Shown here: positions 54,583-64,000 of the stretch, piece by piece | How positions within the stretch are numbered: the first letter of the stretch is position 1 | Layout of the letters: the number at the start of each line of letters is the position of its first letter | NCBI RefSeq assembly: GCF_000340215.1 | Contig: NW_006921532.1 | Span: 9,825,172-9,889,171 of the forward strand | DNA from: Pseudocercospora fijiensis CIRAD86 | Lineage: Eukaryota > Ascomycota > Dothideomycetes > Mycosphaerellales > Mycosphaerellaceae | Length of the DNA: 64,000 nucleotides | Direction of reading: 5' to 3' | Notes under the pieces: model-generated | Database searches by the model: none | What the model saw: the letters and a program-made list of their open reading frames with translations, nothing else | What the model was told of the DNA's origin: nothing | Position numbers and translations under genes: made by a program

Positions 54583-55608
54583 GTTAGTGCCCTTATTAAT
54601 TACCGCCTAGCTAAGCAATTAGATCTCTAACAATTAAATAGGACTAATATGCTAATCCTTGCTTAGTTTAATAACGCTCGGCACTTAACCTACAGAGCCT
54701 ACTATATTTATATAGTTCTAAGAGACGACCTTAGTAATAAGCGCCTACTAGACTTTACTGCCTATATAGTAGATATAGACAACCTTCTAGCTAATATTGT
54801 TCTTAGTAATCCTATTCTTAAGCAATACGCGGTAACTATAGACTTAGGCAGCTAATAGTAGCGATTTAGAATCGCTAGGAAGGAAGATATTAAATATATT
54901 AACGTTAACGAGTGTCCTAACGATATTAGGGTCCTATTTATTAGCAACCTAATATACGCACTAGCCTCCGCCTTAGCTAATCCGACTACTAACCTACTTA
55001 GTAGTAATAACAATAAGCCTATGCCCCCTAATAGTATAGAACCCTAATTAGCTTGCTCGTATACTCTAACCTATTTAAGAAACCTATATTAAGGTATTTA
55101 AACACTACCTAGTATCGATATTGCCTATATTTAAAGAGACGGACTATAAGATTAATATTATAGAGAATAAGGAGGTTCCTCTTAGGCCGCTCTATAACCT
55201 TAGTAAGCGCGAGCTTGCTATATTGCGTAAATACCTAGAGAAGAACCTAGCTAATAGTCGAATTTAGTATAGTAATAGCCCTACTAGTGCACTAATCCTG
55301 TTTGTTCTAAAGAAGGATAGTAGCCTACGCTTATATATTAATTACTATAGACTTAACGCTATTACTATTAAGGACCGTTATCTACTTCCGCTTATTAATA
55401 AGACCCTCGATCGCCTATCTAGTACCTACTTTTATACTATATTAGACATTAAGGATGCGTACTATCGTATCTATATTCGTAAGGGCGATAAATAGAAAAT
55501 AGCCTTCTATACCCGCTATAGCTATCTCGAGTATTTAGTTATACTATTTAGGCTAGCTAATACCCCTATAATATTCTAGTCTTATATTAATCGGGCCCTA
55601 GCTATTCT
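54583..55608 (+). mobile_element. Ty3/Gypsy protease and reverse-transcriptase remnant, 3'-truncated
   Basis: Resumes the Gypsy frame: protease-like text (ALINYRLAKQLDL), then reverse-transcriptase blocks SKRELAILRKYLEKNLANS, SALILFVLKKDSSLRLYINY, YRLNAITIKDRYLLPLINK and LDIKDAYYRIYIRKGDK. Several TAG/TAA stops interrupt it. The match ends about 55608, before the catalytic YxDD region, and unrelated sequence follows, so the copy is truncated. Confidence 0.8.
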
Positions 55609-57110
55609 AACTACCTAAATTTTGCCTTCTATACGGTAGCTCTCTCCTACTAATAGAACCGAGCTACTATACCTAACGAATCTAAGCTCGTTTTTAGTCT
55701 TAATCTATCCTCTTTCGGTATAAGACACTCGATAAGCAAATGCTTAGGCCGAGTCTAACTACGAAAGCTAATACTAACTAATAGCTCTATTAACTAATCC
55801 TAATCCTCGAACTCCTTCCGCTTCTTAGTAAAGACCTTAAAGAGCGCCCGAGCTTCGTCGCGTACCTACGGAGTAGTCGAGATAAAGCCGTATTGCTAAA
55901 ATAGGTAATCCTTCGAAGGCTTATATAGAGATTTAGAGAATTCTAACGCTAACCTATCCTACTAGTAGCTTAGATTCCGGATATAAGCCCTCTCTACCTT
56001 AGTAAAGATTTTATATAGTAGTAGTACTCTACCCTTAAGAAACGCTTTCTATTTAACTATTAGTATCTGCCGGCTACGAACGCCGGCTATATATACCGAG
56101 TATAGAATAATTACCTATACCCCTTCCTCCTTTAGTAACTCTTCCGCCGTCCCTAGATACCTAGCCCCGATTGTATTAATCGTAAGCTACTTTGCCTTTA
56201 TAGACGTAAAGGCATCGCTCTAATACTAATAAAGAAATTTCTACTCTATATCGAGGATATAAAGACGACTAGTCTCGATTCTAATCCTTGCTAGCTTTTT
56301 ATAGTAGCTTTAACGATAATTTTCTAGATTAATAGGACTTATGCCTTAGCCCTTTACTACTACCTCGTCTCTTTAACTATACTCGATCTACTCCTAGCGC
56401 TTATCGTCTATAGCGTTAGGCCCTAAGACTATACCTATTACTAGATCGACGTATAGTATCTCCTCGCTTTTTTTAGTCCCTTTATTCGTAGTATTAAGCT
56501 CTTTCGCGGCATCCTAAACTCTAGTATTATTATTCTCGACTATCTAAATATCTCCGTTACTATTAGTCGTATCGATAGAGATAGCGGCTATAGGTCTAAA
56601 TGCTATTAGTTAACGTCTTAAAGAAAGAAATGCTAGCTATAGCTGCTAGCTACGGCTATTAGCTAGATTAACTTACGCTACTAGAAACTTACGCTCGAAA
56701 ACTAGACGTAATTCCTTCCTCTTCTTAGCCTTCTCTTAGGTTATCTTCTTATTCTAATCTTTACTTTTTTAAAGTTTTTTCTATAGGCGCTAGCTATCGA
56801 TAGAATGCCTTATTCCGCGCCTTTCTTCTCTTATCTTTAATCTTTTATCCTTATCTGTCTTCTCCTTTAAGTCCTTTCTCTCGCGGTTTCGTACGGAATT
56901 CTTCTTCGTAGAGTACTCCTTTTTAGTCTTACGCTTTTTTCTTAGATACTTAGGTAAAATAAACTCGCGGTCTTTAGTTCTATCTTCTATTTAGCGCGCG
57001 GCGCGCTTCTCTTTTACTATTTTAAGGAAGGGGGACGGGGGCGTAGCGTATAGTAGTTATTATAGGTATAGGTATAAAGGAAGAAGTTAAAAGGTATAAG
57101 AATATCGCGA
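55609..57110 (-). mobile_element. RIP-decayed repeat with minus-strand coding remnants
   Basis: On the minus strand a frame with scattered TAA/TAG can be followed roughly 56500-55750, reading stretches such as IVLGPNAIDDKR and RLYILDIEQKFLYQYQSDAF. No family recognised. The rest is TA-rich sequence without structure I can name. Confidence 0.4.
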
Positions 57111-57154
57111 AGCCCTGCCTACGTAACGTTATATAGGTAAGCTTTCGCAACTAT

Positions 57155-57234
57155 AGTAACTACGCCCTAGTAACAGCAACTACGCCCTAGTAATAGCAAC
57201 TACGCCCCGGTAACGGCAACTACGCCCTAGTAAC
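57155..57234. repeat. 20-bp tandem repeat, four copies
   Basis: Four consecutive units of AGCAACTACGCCCTAGTAAC type with one to three differences each. Confidence 0.85.
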
Positions 57235-57359
57235 GGTAATAGCTATTATTAAGGCAACCGCGAGCGTAGTAAATGTAACCTAGTTACTATTATAGCCGGT
57301 AATCGTAGCCGGTAGTCGAATAAGAGTGTCCTTATAGTAAAACTAATATAGTCTCTAGT

Positions 57360-57476
57360 TTAAACTAGGAATCTATATAGTTTGAAAAAACTAAACCGGA
57401 ACTAGAGAGCTAGTTTGCCGCTAAGAAACCAAACTATATACGTTTAGTAGTTTGCAAACCAAACTACTATAGGGTC
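57360..57476 (-). mobile_element. Truncated MITE copy, inverted relative to 58669-59047
   Basis: Read on the minus strand from 57476 it begins GACCCTATAGTAGTTTGG and matches the left ~95 bp of the 379-bp element at roughly three quarters of positions. It is followed by TA (57477-57478). The other terminus is not found. Confidence 0.6.
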
Positions 57477-57478
57477 TA

Positions 57479-58340
57479 TCTATTAATATCGATACCGATA
57501 CTAATACTAATAGCGATATCGATAGTAGTAGCCGCTATAACTAGTATTCCGCGCGATCCTATTCTTAGCGTAGCTTTATTAGCTTTAGCTTTAGTAGCGT
57601 ACTTACTAGTAGGAGGAGGAGAATATTTATCGTAAGTCGCGAGGAATAGCGCTATAGACTCGCTACTAACTCGCTCTAGACTTCGACGCCCTACGACTAT
57701 AAATACCTACGATTTCTAGTATTATAGCGCAGAGATATAGTAAGGCCTACTCGATTAAATAGCTATACCGGATAAGAAGAAGGTAGTATTAAATAGACTA
57801 TAGAAATATAAGGCTACTAGACTTATTATAGAAACGGACTCTAGTAAGCCTATACTAGCGCTATACTACTACTATATATACTCTAAAAACTTTAAGTATC
57901 GTATACTTAATACTAAGAGCGAGCCAGTCTACGCTTACTATAAGTATAATAGTAAGTCTAGCTATATAGCTAGTTTAGAGGTTAAAGAAGACAATAGAAA
58001 TAGCGAGCTAGCCGCGATATAGGCGCGAGTCGAGGCTATAGAGGCAAAGAATACTATACTAGATACAAAGATTAAGGCACTAGAAGCTAGATTCTATAAG
58101 TTAGAAAGATACTACCTCTCGTAGTTTAAATAGCTTAAAAATAAGGCTATTATTAAGTCTCGCGATATATATACTATTTAGAAGGAGCTATAGCTAGATA
58201 CGAATCGCAAGCCGCTAGTAGAAGATGTTTAAGTTAAAGGTCTTAGAGATATTAGAGGTCTTAGAGATAGTAAAAGAAAGAAGAAGAAGTGCGAGTCTAC
58301 TACGAGTCTACTATAAGTCTGCTATTCTATTTCTTCTTCT
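57479..58340 (+). mobile_element. RIP-decayed coding remnant with coiled-coil text
   Basis: A plus-strand frame with TAA/TAG stops reads Ser/Asp repeats, then VYAYYKYNSKSSYIAS, then a coiled-coil-like stretch (RVEAIEAKNTILDTKIKALE) and a Lys-rich end. Possibly a nucleic-acid-binding protein of a transposon. Family unknown. Confidence 0.4.
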
Positions 58341-58400
58341 TTAGTCGTTAACTATGCTTTATTTTCTTAGCCTGTTTGCCGCTATCTTTGCTAGCTTTAC

Positions 58401-58526
58401 TATTAGCCTATCCGCCGCTATTAGCCTATCTGCTACTATTAGCCTATCTACTACTACTAGCCTATCTACTACTATTAGCCTATCTACCGCTATTAGCCTA
58501 TCTACCGCTATTAGCCTGTCTATTAG
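58401..58526. repeat. 18-bp tandem repeat, seven copies
   Basis: Seven units of TATTAGCCTATCTACCGC type. In one frame they encode a six-residue Ser/Leu/Ile repeat within an 84-codon open frame (58354-58608), which I regard as incidental. Confidence 0.85.
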
Positions 58527-58668
58527 TAGGTTACTAATCCTTAGATTCGCTCGACCCTTTCGGAATAGACGTGCCTCGCAATATACTTACGGTAGCCTCG
58601 CCGCTTAAGTTAATTATCTTAGGCGGCTAATTTATATTAATAACCTTCTTAGTCTATAGCTTTTCTTA

Positions 58669-59047
58669 GACCCCGTAGTAGTTCGGTTTGCGAACTACAA
58701 AACGTATATAGTTTAGTTTCTTAGCGGTACCCCTCCGGTTTAGTTCTAGTTTAGTTTTTTGCCCCGCTAGTCTAAGCTAGTTTCCGAGAAAATCCGACTA
58801 GACTACGACGGTATACGACGGTATACGACGACCTCGGATCGGGTCCGGGGGCCCTATATTGCATACGCTATACGGTTACATCTGTATTTCAGGCTGTTTA
58901 GACGTGTTTTAGGATAGGTTTTTGTCCGTAGCCGGTACGTAGCCGGCAAACCGGTCCGTATACCGATTTCTTAGCAAACTAAACTAAACTAAACTAGAAT
59001 TTCGGCTAAGCAAACTAAACTAACCTAACCCGAACTACCGCGGGGTC
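58669..59047. mobile_element. 379-bp MITE with TA target duplication
   Basis: Begins GACCCCGTAGTAGTTCGG and ends with the near-complementary CCGAACTACCGCGGGGTC; TA lies immediately outside both ends. Interior is non-coding with CAAACTAAAC repeats near the right end. Tc1/mariner-like by target site; no transposase. Confidence 0.7.
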
Positions 59048-59149
59048 TAGCTTTAAGCTTTTCTTTCTTAATCTTAATGCTATTAACTACCTTCTACTAA
59101 CTTGCTAGATTACTCGTACTAGTAATAGTACTAAACTAATATTTCCGCT

Positions 59150-59897
59150 TTTGTTATTACTTCTCCTACTTAGTATAGATATAGAGCTTAATCTCGTAGA
59201 CTAATAATAACTTTATTGCTAGTTTATAGACTATTAAAGCCTATCTAAGTATTCTAGGCGCCTTAGTTGCTACCTTCTCTAGTTAACTAGTTATATTATT
59301 AAAGCATATATAGGGGAAGTAGTTAAAATAGTTCTCGATTCGATTAATACTACTATCTAGTAGCTCGTAGGCGTTAAGCCGGTCTATAATCTAGTCTATA
59401 GATAGTATCTTAGCTTCTTTGAATTCTTAGTTAGACTAGGCATCCGAAATAGTAGAATATAGGACTATTTTACCGAAGAACTATATCTTAGTTATACTCG
59501 TAAGCTTAACTTCTCTATACTAAGTATAAATCAAATAGCGGCAAAGGTATTTCTATACTTTTAGGTCTACTAAAGCTAAAGCTAAAGCAGGTGTTAGTAG
59601 ACGTTACGAGAGGCTCCGAGATCTAGTATTTAGTATTCGAGTTATTAGCTTATAATATTAACTAGTAGTATTCCGTATAGTATTAGCCGCCTTAGGTTTA
59701 GAGAAGAACGTATTAAAGCCTTATACTATACTCGCGGAGCTACTCGTAGTAGCGGCTACTAATTGCTCGTAAACAAATTGCTCGCTTACTAGATCGGAAT
59801 TAAGAAGGCCGTATTATAAACAGTATCGGTATTTACTATATATCTTTATATAGTCGACGCCTAATTTAGTATAATAGGTGCCCTAATTAGTAGGCAT
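59150..59897 (-). mobile_element. Decayed ~250-codon gene, unknown family
   Basis: From an ATG at 59897 a single minus-strand frame runs about 250 codons with about 16 internal stops, all TAA or TAG. Coherent segments include RYCL-stop-YGLLNSDLVSEQF and DRLNAYELLDSSINRIENYF. It looks like a RIP-mutated repeat-borne gene. I do not recognise it. Confidence 0.5.
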
Positions 59898-61379
59898 TAT
59901 AAGATAGATAGAGGCAGAAATAGCAGAGTGTAAGACGGGTATGTTAGCAGGTAGATAGGGTAGTAGTAGGTACAGGTAGTATTCGATAAGGAGCTAGGAG
60001 GAGAGGGAGGAAGGCAGGCAAGTTAGCCTATTACCAAGCGCTAAGCCCTGCCTAAGGCATTAAGACCCTAGCTTTACTCGAGCCCGGTTACATACTAATT
60101 ACGTATAACCTCTTTAGTCCTAATATACGCTTCCCCTCTAAAGGCCGCGCCCTCGTAGCCGGTCTTTGTTCTAGTCTCAACCTCTATTACTACTAACTTA
60201 GTAGGTCTAATAAGCCGCTTAGTCCGCGCTAAATTAAACGTACAACTACCGATTATGTAACTATATCAAACCTTACCTCTAATATAATACAATATCTAAC
60301 TCTAACTGCGCTATCCTTATATATAATAAAGTAATATATAACTATAAGAATTAAGGACTATCGACTAATTATAATACGAGCGTACCTTCCCTACTATAAT
60401 AGGTAGGTATACGGGGTATTATAGCACTGCCCCCGTTCTAAGTAATGTTATACCGAGTTCTCTGCGTCTACTCTTAAAAGACCTAGAAATGTCCGCTTCC
60501 GAGGGTTATTCTTATTATTACGAGGGATTGTTCTTATAATTACGAGGGCTATTATTTACTATCGTAGTCTCGCTAGCCCTAATTAGTTAGGTTTAGCAGC
60601 CTTCAATTGTTAATCTTATCTTATCTTTTTAGAAAAAACACAGCTCGTCTAGTTTCTATAGGTAAAGGCTATTATAAGTGTAATAGTTAAGGTTCGCCTC
60701 GCTTAAAGAGTCGGAAAGATCGAGGAGTAACCTATTGTCCGCAAGATCGACCCCGGCTAGCTTAGCTCTATAGTTTTGCCCTTAGTTAGTTAGTCTATTA
60801 AGCTACTCAATCTTTTTAAGCCTTAATATTTTGACTTAGCCTTAAAGTTTTGATTAACCCCTTAGTGCCTTAGGCTCGTAGTATAGGTAAGGTTGTCTTC
60901 GTAGGTATAGTAACAATAGTAGGTAACGTTAACAATAGCGGTGCTAGCCGTCTTAGCGCTAACTTCACCTTACTTCTAATTTCCTTCTTTAACTAACAAC
61001 ATTAGTAACACTGTTACTAATATAGCCGTATCGGCTTCCTTCGATAGTAACATACTCCGCAATACTATTACTAATATAGTCGCGCTAGCCGCGCCGTCCT
61101 CGCCGATTGCCTAGGCCTCGATAGAATAAGGGAATAAGAGGGGGACCTAAATACTAGGAGATCGGAAGGGCCTTATAGGGCGCGTTAGTAGAGAGGTAGT
61201 TTCCTAAAAGAGCAGCGAATAGTTAACGCGTTATAGCGCGCTTATTAACACTCGGTGCGCGTTTACTATAGTAGTATAGTCTTATTGTCCTAGTTTGCCG
61301 GCCTCTAATTAGTTAGCTAATAATACCCTAGGGGTGCTATTAATCCTAGGCCTTAATAGTAATATTATAGGCCCTTAGC
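59898..61379. other. AT-rich repeat sequence, nothing specific recognised
   Basis: TA-dominated sequence between the unknown decayed gene and the chromovirus. It might include the 3' long terminal repeat of the latter, but I could not identify LTR ends. Confidence 0.35.
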
Positions 61380-64000
61380 CTTCTTCTTGTTCTTTATACT
61401 AGTCTAATACTTATCTAATAACTTAGTTATATCTTTAAAAGAGGCTTTAGCTTCCTACGAGTCCTATTTAGGTAAATAGCCTTACTATCTTAATAGGTAC
61501 TCCTTCTTGCCTTTCCTAGTCCGGTACTATAGGATACGTTCTATAGACTACAGCTCTTTACTATCCGCTAGTATATCTTCGTGTTTAGTAGGGGCTTTAT
61601 CCCCCTCGCGTAGGTAATATAGCTTAAGGAGGGATATATAGAAGGTATTATAGATAGTATAATAAGGAGGAAGCTACAACTAATAGGCCTATACGGAGGA
61701 GCCCTTAACTTCTCGAATGCGGAATAGACTAATATATCTTAGTACGAGCTTGGGCCTTGTTTTGCTATTAGGTAATAGGTGCTTACAGATACGGAGGTTC
61801 TTAGTGCTTAGTATAACTATATCGCCTTGCTTAAAGGTTATCGGTGTATAGTGTTTATTATAATAGGCCTTCTAATAGGCCTAGGCCTTTGCTAGTTTGT
61901 TAGCTATTATAGCGTGAATTTCTCGCATCTTTTAAGCCCTCTCTATAGCCGCTAGTGTTTTAGGGGCTTGACGCGCTTCCCTTTCCTTACGCTCGGCCTC
62001 GAGCGAGGTAAATAGATCTTATAGTAAGGCAGCGTTTTAGCCTATTATAGCTATATACGGTAAAACCTTAGTTGATAAGTAGACACTGTTATTATATACG
62101 AATTCGGCTAGTTGTAGGAGGTTAACCTAGTCGTTAGGGTTCTTATTAATGTAGCTACGTAGGTACTGCTATAGGGTAGCATTTTGCCTCTCGGTTTGGC
62201 TATCTGTTTATAGATAGAATACTATAGATAGGCGATACTTGAGTCTTAGTTGTAGGTATATCTTACTCTAATAATAAGATATAAATATCGAGCCCCGGTT
62301 AGAGACTATCCCCTTAGGGGTTCCCTAATAGCTGTAGAAGATGTTATTCTATAGTAACTTAGCTAGATTAATAGCTGTCTAATCCTTCCGAGCGGGGATA
62401 TAGCGAGCGCCCTTAGTAAACCGGTCTATAACGACTAGTATAGCATTAAAGACGTCCTTACTTCCCCTTCACTTAGTAGGGGGAAGACCTGTAATAAAAT
62501 CTATTGTAAGCTCTGCAAATAGCTTATAGGGGATTAGTAATAAGGACAACTCGCTAAAAGGCTAATACTTTAGTGCCTTAATACGTTAGTATACGGCACA
62601 CGTGTTTACGTAGTCCTTTATGTCCCGCTTACTATTTAGCTAGTAGTATATACGCGATAGTAGCTCGTACGACCTCTCTATACTATAGTAACTAGCAAGC
62701 TTACTATTATAGTGTCGCTTAAGAAGCTCTTGTCTAATCGATTGTTTAGCGGGGACATAGTATCTGCCCTTAAACTTTAAGTAACCCTTGTCGTCGATCG
62801 ACTAATTATTGTTACTCTTGCTAGATCGAGTCTTTCGTCTACTTATAAGCTTATCGATACGTTTAGCAGCAAAGGCGTCCCTCTGCTAAGTACGTAACAG
62901 CTTATCTATAAACGATTAACTATCCCTATTTGCAAGGTTATTTAATAGCACCCTCGCTATCGAACGAGGTACGTATTATATATATCTAATAGCACTAGTA
63001 GCCGGATTAACTACAGTAGTGCTATCGCTGTTACTATATATAGCGATATCGACTAGGGAGTTATTATAACTTCTCCTATCTGTATTATTAGCCCTTGCCT
63101 TAACACGCACTATTAATATAGCAAGAGTATTAATATACTTCGAGCCGTCGCGGAGTCCGGTAAGCCGCTTATCCTACGCTTGCCTTACTACGAGGTCTAT
63201 AGCAATCTTGTACTATAGGGTTAGAAACAATGAATTAATAGATTGGGTTTCGCTATCGTAATTAGGTCGCCTCGATAGGCTATTAGTAGAGTTACTTACG
63301 CCTAGTCGATATAATATATTAAAATCGAACCCGGCGAGGTAGACGGCCTATCTAGCCTGTCGACCTATAACCCTAGTAACCTTAGTAATACTACGAAGGT
63401 TGTTATAGTCTGTATAGACCTAAATAGGGTACTAAGCACTATCGAGATAATAGCGCTAGTATTTAAAGGCTTCTACGATTGCTAAGAGCTCTTGCTCGTA
63501 GGTCTCGTACCGACGTTCTATATCGATTATCTTCCGTAAAAAGAAGGCAATTAGGTGCTAGTAGTAGTTACTATCTAACTGCTAAGACATTATAGCTAAT
63601 ACAGCGAACTATAAAGCGTTAGTCTCAATTCGGATCTGCTTGTTTAGTACAAAATAGTATAACAAGGGGACTTTAGTAAAGCGTTGCTTTAAGCCGTTAA
63701 AAGCGGCTTATGCCTTATTAGTCTATTTGAGTTCTCTAGAAGGGTTTGCCTTAGTCTTAGTAAGTTTAGTAAGTAGCATTATATGCCTCGAATAGCCCTT
63801 AATAAAGCGGCGGTAAAAGTTAGTAAAACCTAGGAACGATTAAAGCTCTTTAATACTAGTAGGCGTTAGCTACTTAGTAATAGTCGTAATCCGATTAGGA
63901 TTAGCCTTAACACTATTAGTTAATACGAGGAAGCTAAGGAAGGGCACCTCTTTAGCAGCGAAGGTGCATTTAGAGGGTTTGTAGTACAAGCTATAGGCCC
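61380..64000 (-). mobile_element. Ty3/Gypsy chromovirus Pol remnant, runs off right edge
   Basis: Reading leftward from the window end: reverse transcriptase/RNase H (KELQSFLGFTNFYRRFIKGY-type text with stops, YTDYNNL), integrase zinc region (LLKRHYNSKLASYYSIERSY), integrase core (VVIDRFTKGARYIPARKD, the SNRGSIF block at about 62300, QTDSQTERQNA at about 62190), and a C-terminal chromodomain near 61460-61570 (SIERILYYRTRKGKKEYLLR). Most Gln and some Trp positions are TAG/TAA, and the second catalytic Asp is Asn. Clearly inactive. Its 5' part lies outside the window. Confidence 0.85.

Noticed and set aside
29970..58526. CRISPR-like arrays among the short tandem repeats
   Set aside because: Repeats are head-to-tail without unique spacers of constant length, and the genome is fungal.
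58354..58608. 84-codon open frame over the 18-bp repeat
   Set aside because: Openness follows from a repeat unit that is a multiple of three; no sign of a real gene.
52000..64000. Alternative genetic code (UAA/UAG as Gln) in the repeat genes
   Set aside because: Trp-to-stop, Cys-to-Tyr, His-to-Tyr and Asp-to-Asn changes in the same elements point to C-to-T mutation, and host genes use the standard code.

Overview
This window looks like nuclear DNA of a filamentous ascomycete (Pezizomycotina). A Dothideomycete is my guess from overall character; no species-specific marker was seen. The reasons are short 46-65 nt GT-AG introns, several with CTAAC-like branch sites, fungus-specific protein families, gene-dense GC-balanced segments, and two AT-rich islands whose transposons carry the C-to-T decay expected of repeat-induced point mutation (RIP).

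Layout. 1-31.7 kb is gene-rich: a 5'-truncated coiled-coil protein, Trm7 tRNA methyltransferase, a fucose-permease-type MFS transporter, a LaeA/UMTA-type methyltransferase, a CUE/Smr protein, a small mitochondrial protein, sulfite reductase alpha (MET10), a low-complexity protein, a PP2A activator (PTPA/Rrd), an AT-hook nuclear protein, two poorly resolved genes with in-frame stops, an Ntn-type asparaginase, the PAP phosphatase MET22/HAL2, GPI16, a LUC7-type U1 snRNP protein and a RING protein. 31.7-38.5 kb is RIP-decayed transposon sequence bounded by imperfect inverted repeats. 38.8-50.8 kb is a second gene block: an ataxin-10-domain protein, a mitochondrial oxoglutarate/malate-type carrier, the NSE2/MMS21 SUMO ligase, a six-exon MFS drug transporter and a four-exon quinone-oxidoreductase-like protein. 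50.9-64 kb is a second RIP island, with a 291-base assembly gap, a plus-strand Ty3/Gypsy element split by a Tc1/mariner-like non-autonomous element, other degenerate reading frames, a 379-bp MITE, and a minus-strand Ty3/Gypsy chromovirus running off the right edge.

Function. The genes are mostly housekeeping (tRNA and mRNA processing, GPI anchoring, sulfate assimilation, phosphatase control, genome maintenance) plus membrane transport. MET10 and MET22 act in the same sulfate-assimilation route but are not adjacent. I see no secondary-metabolite cluster, CRISPR array, rRNA, or tRNA gene I could support. No clearly new biological system is demonstrated. The observations most worth a second look are the RING gene whose frame continues past its TGA into a spliceable extension, the membrane-protein gene with an in-frame TAG, the ~1,170-codon unclassified transposon frame with an apparently intact intron, and the nested TA-flanked element.
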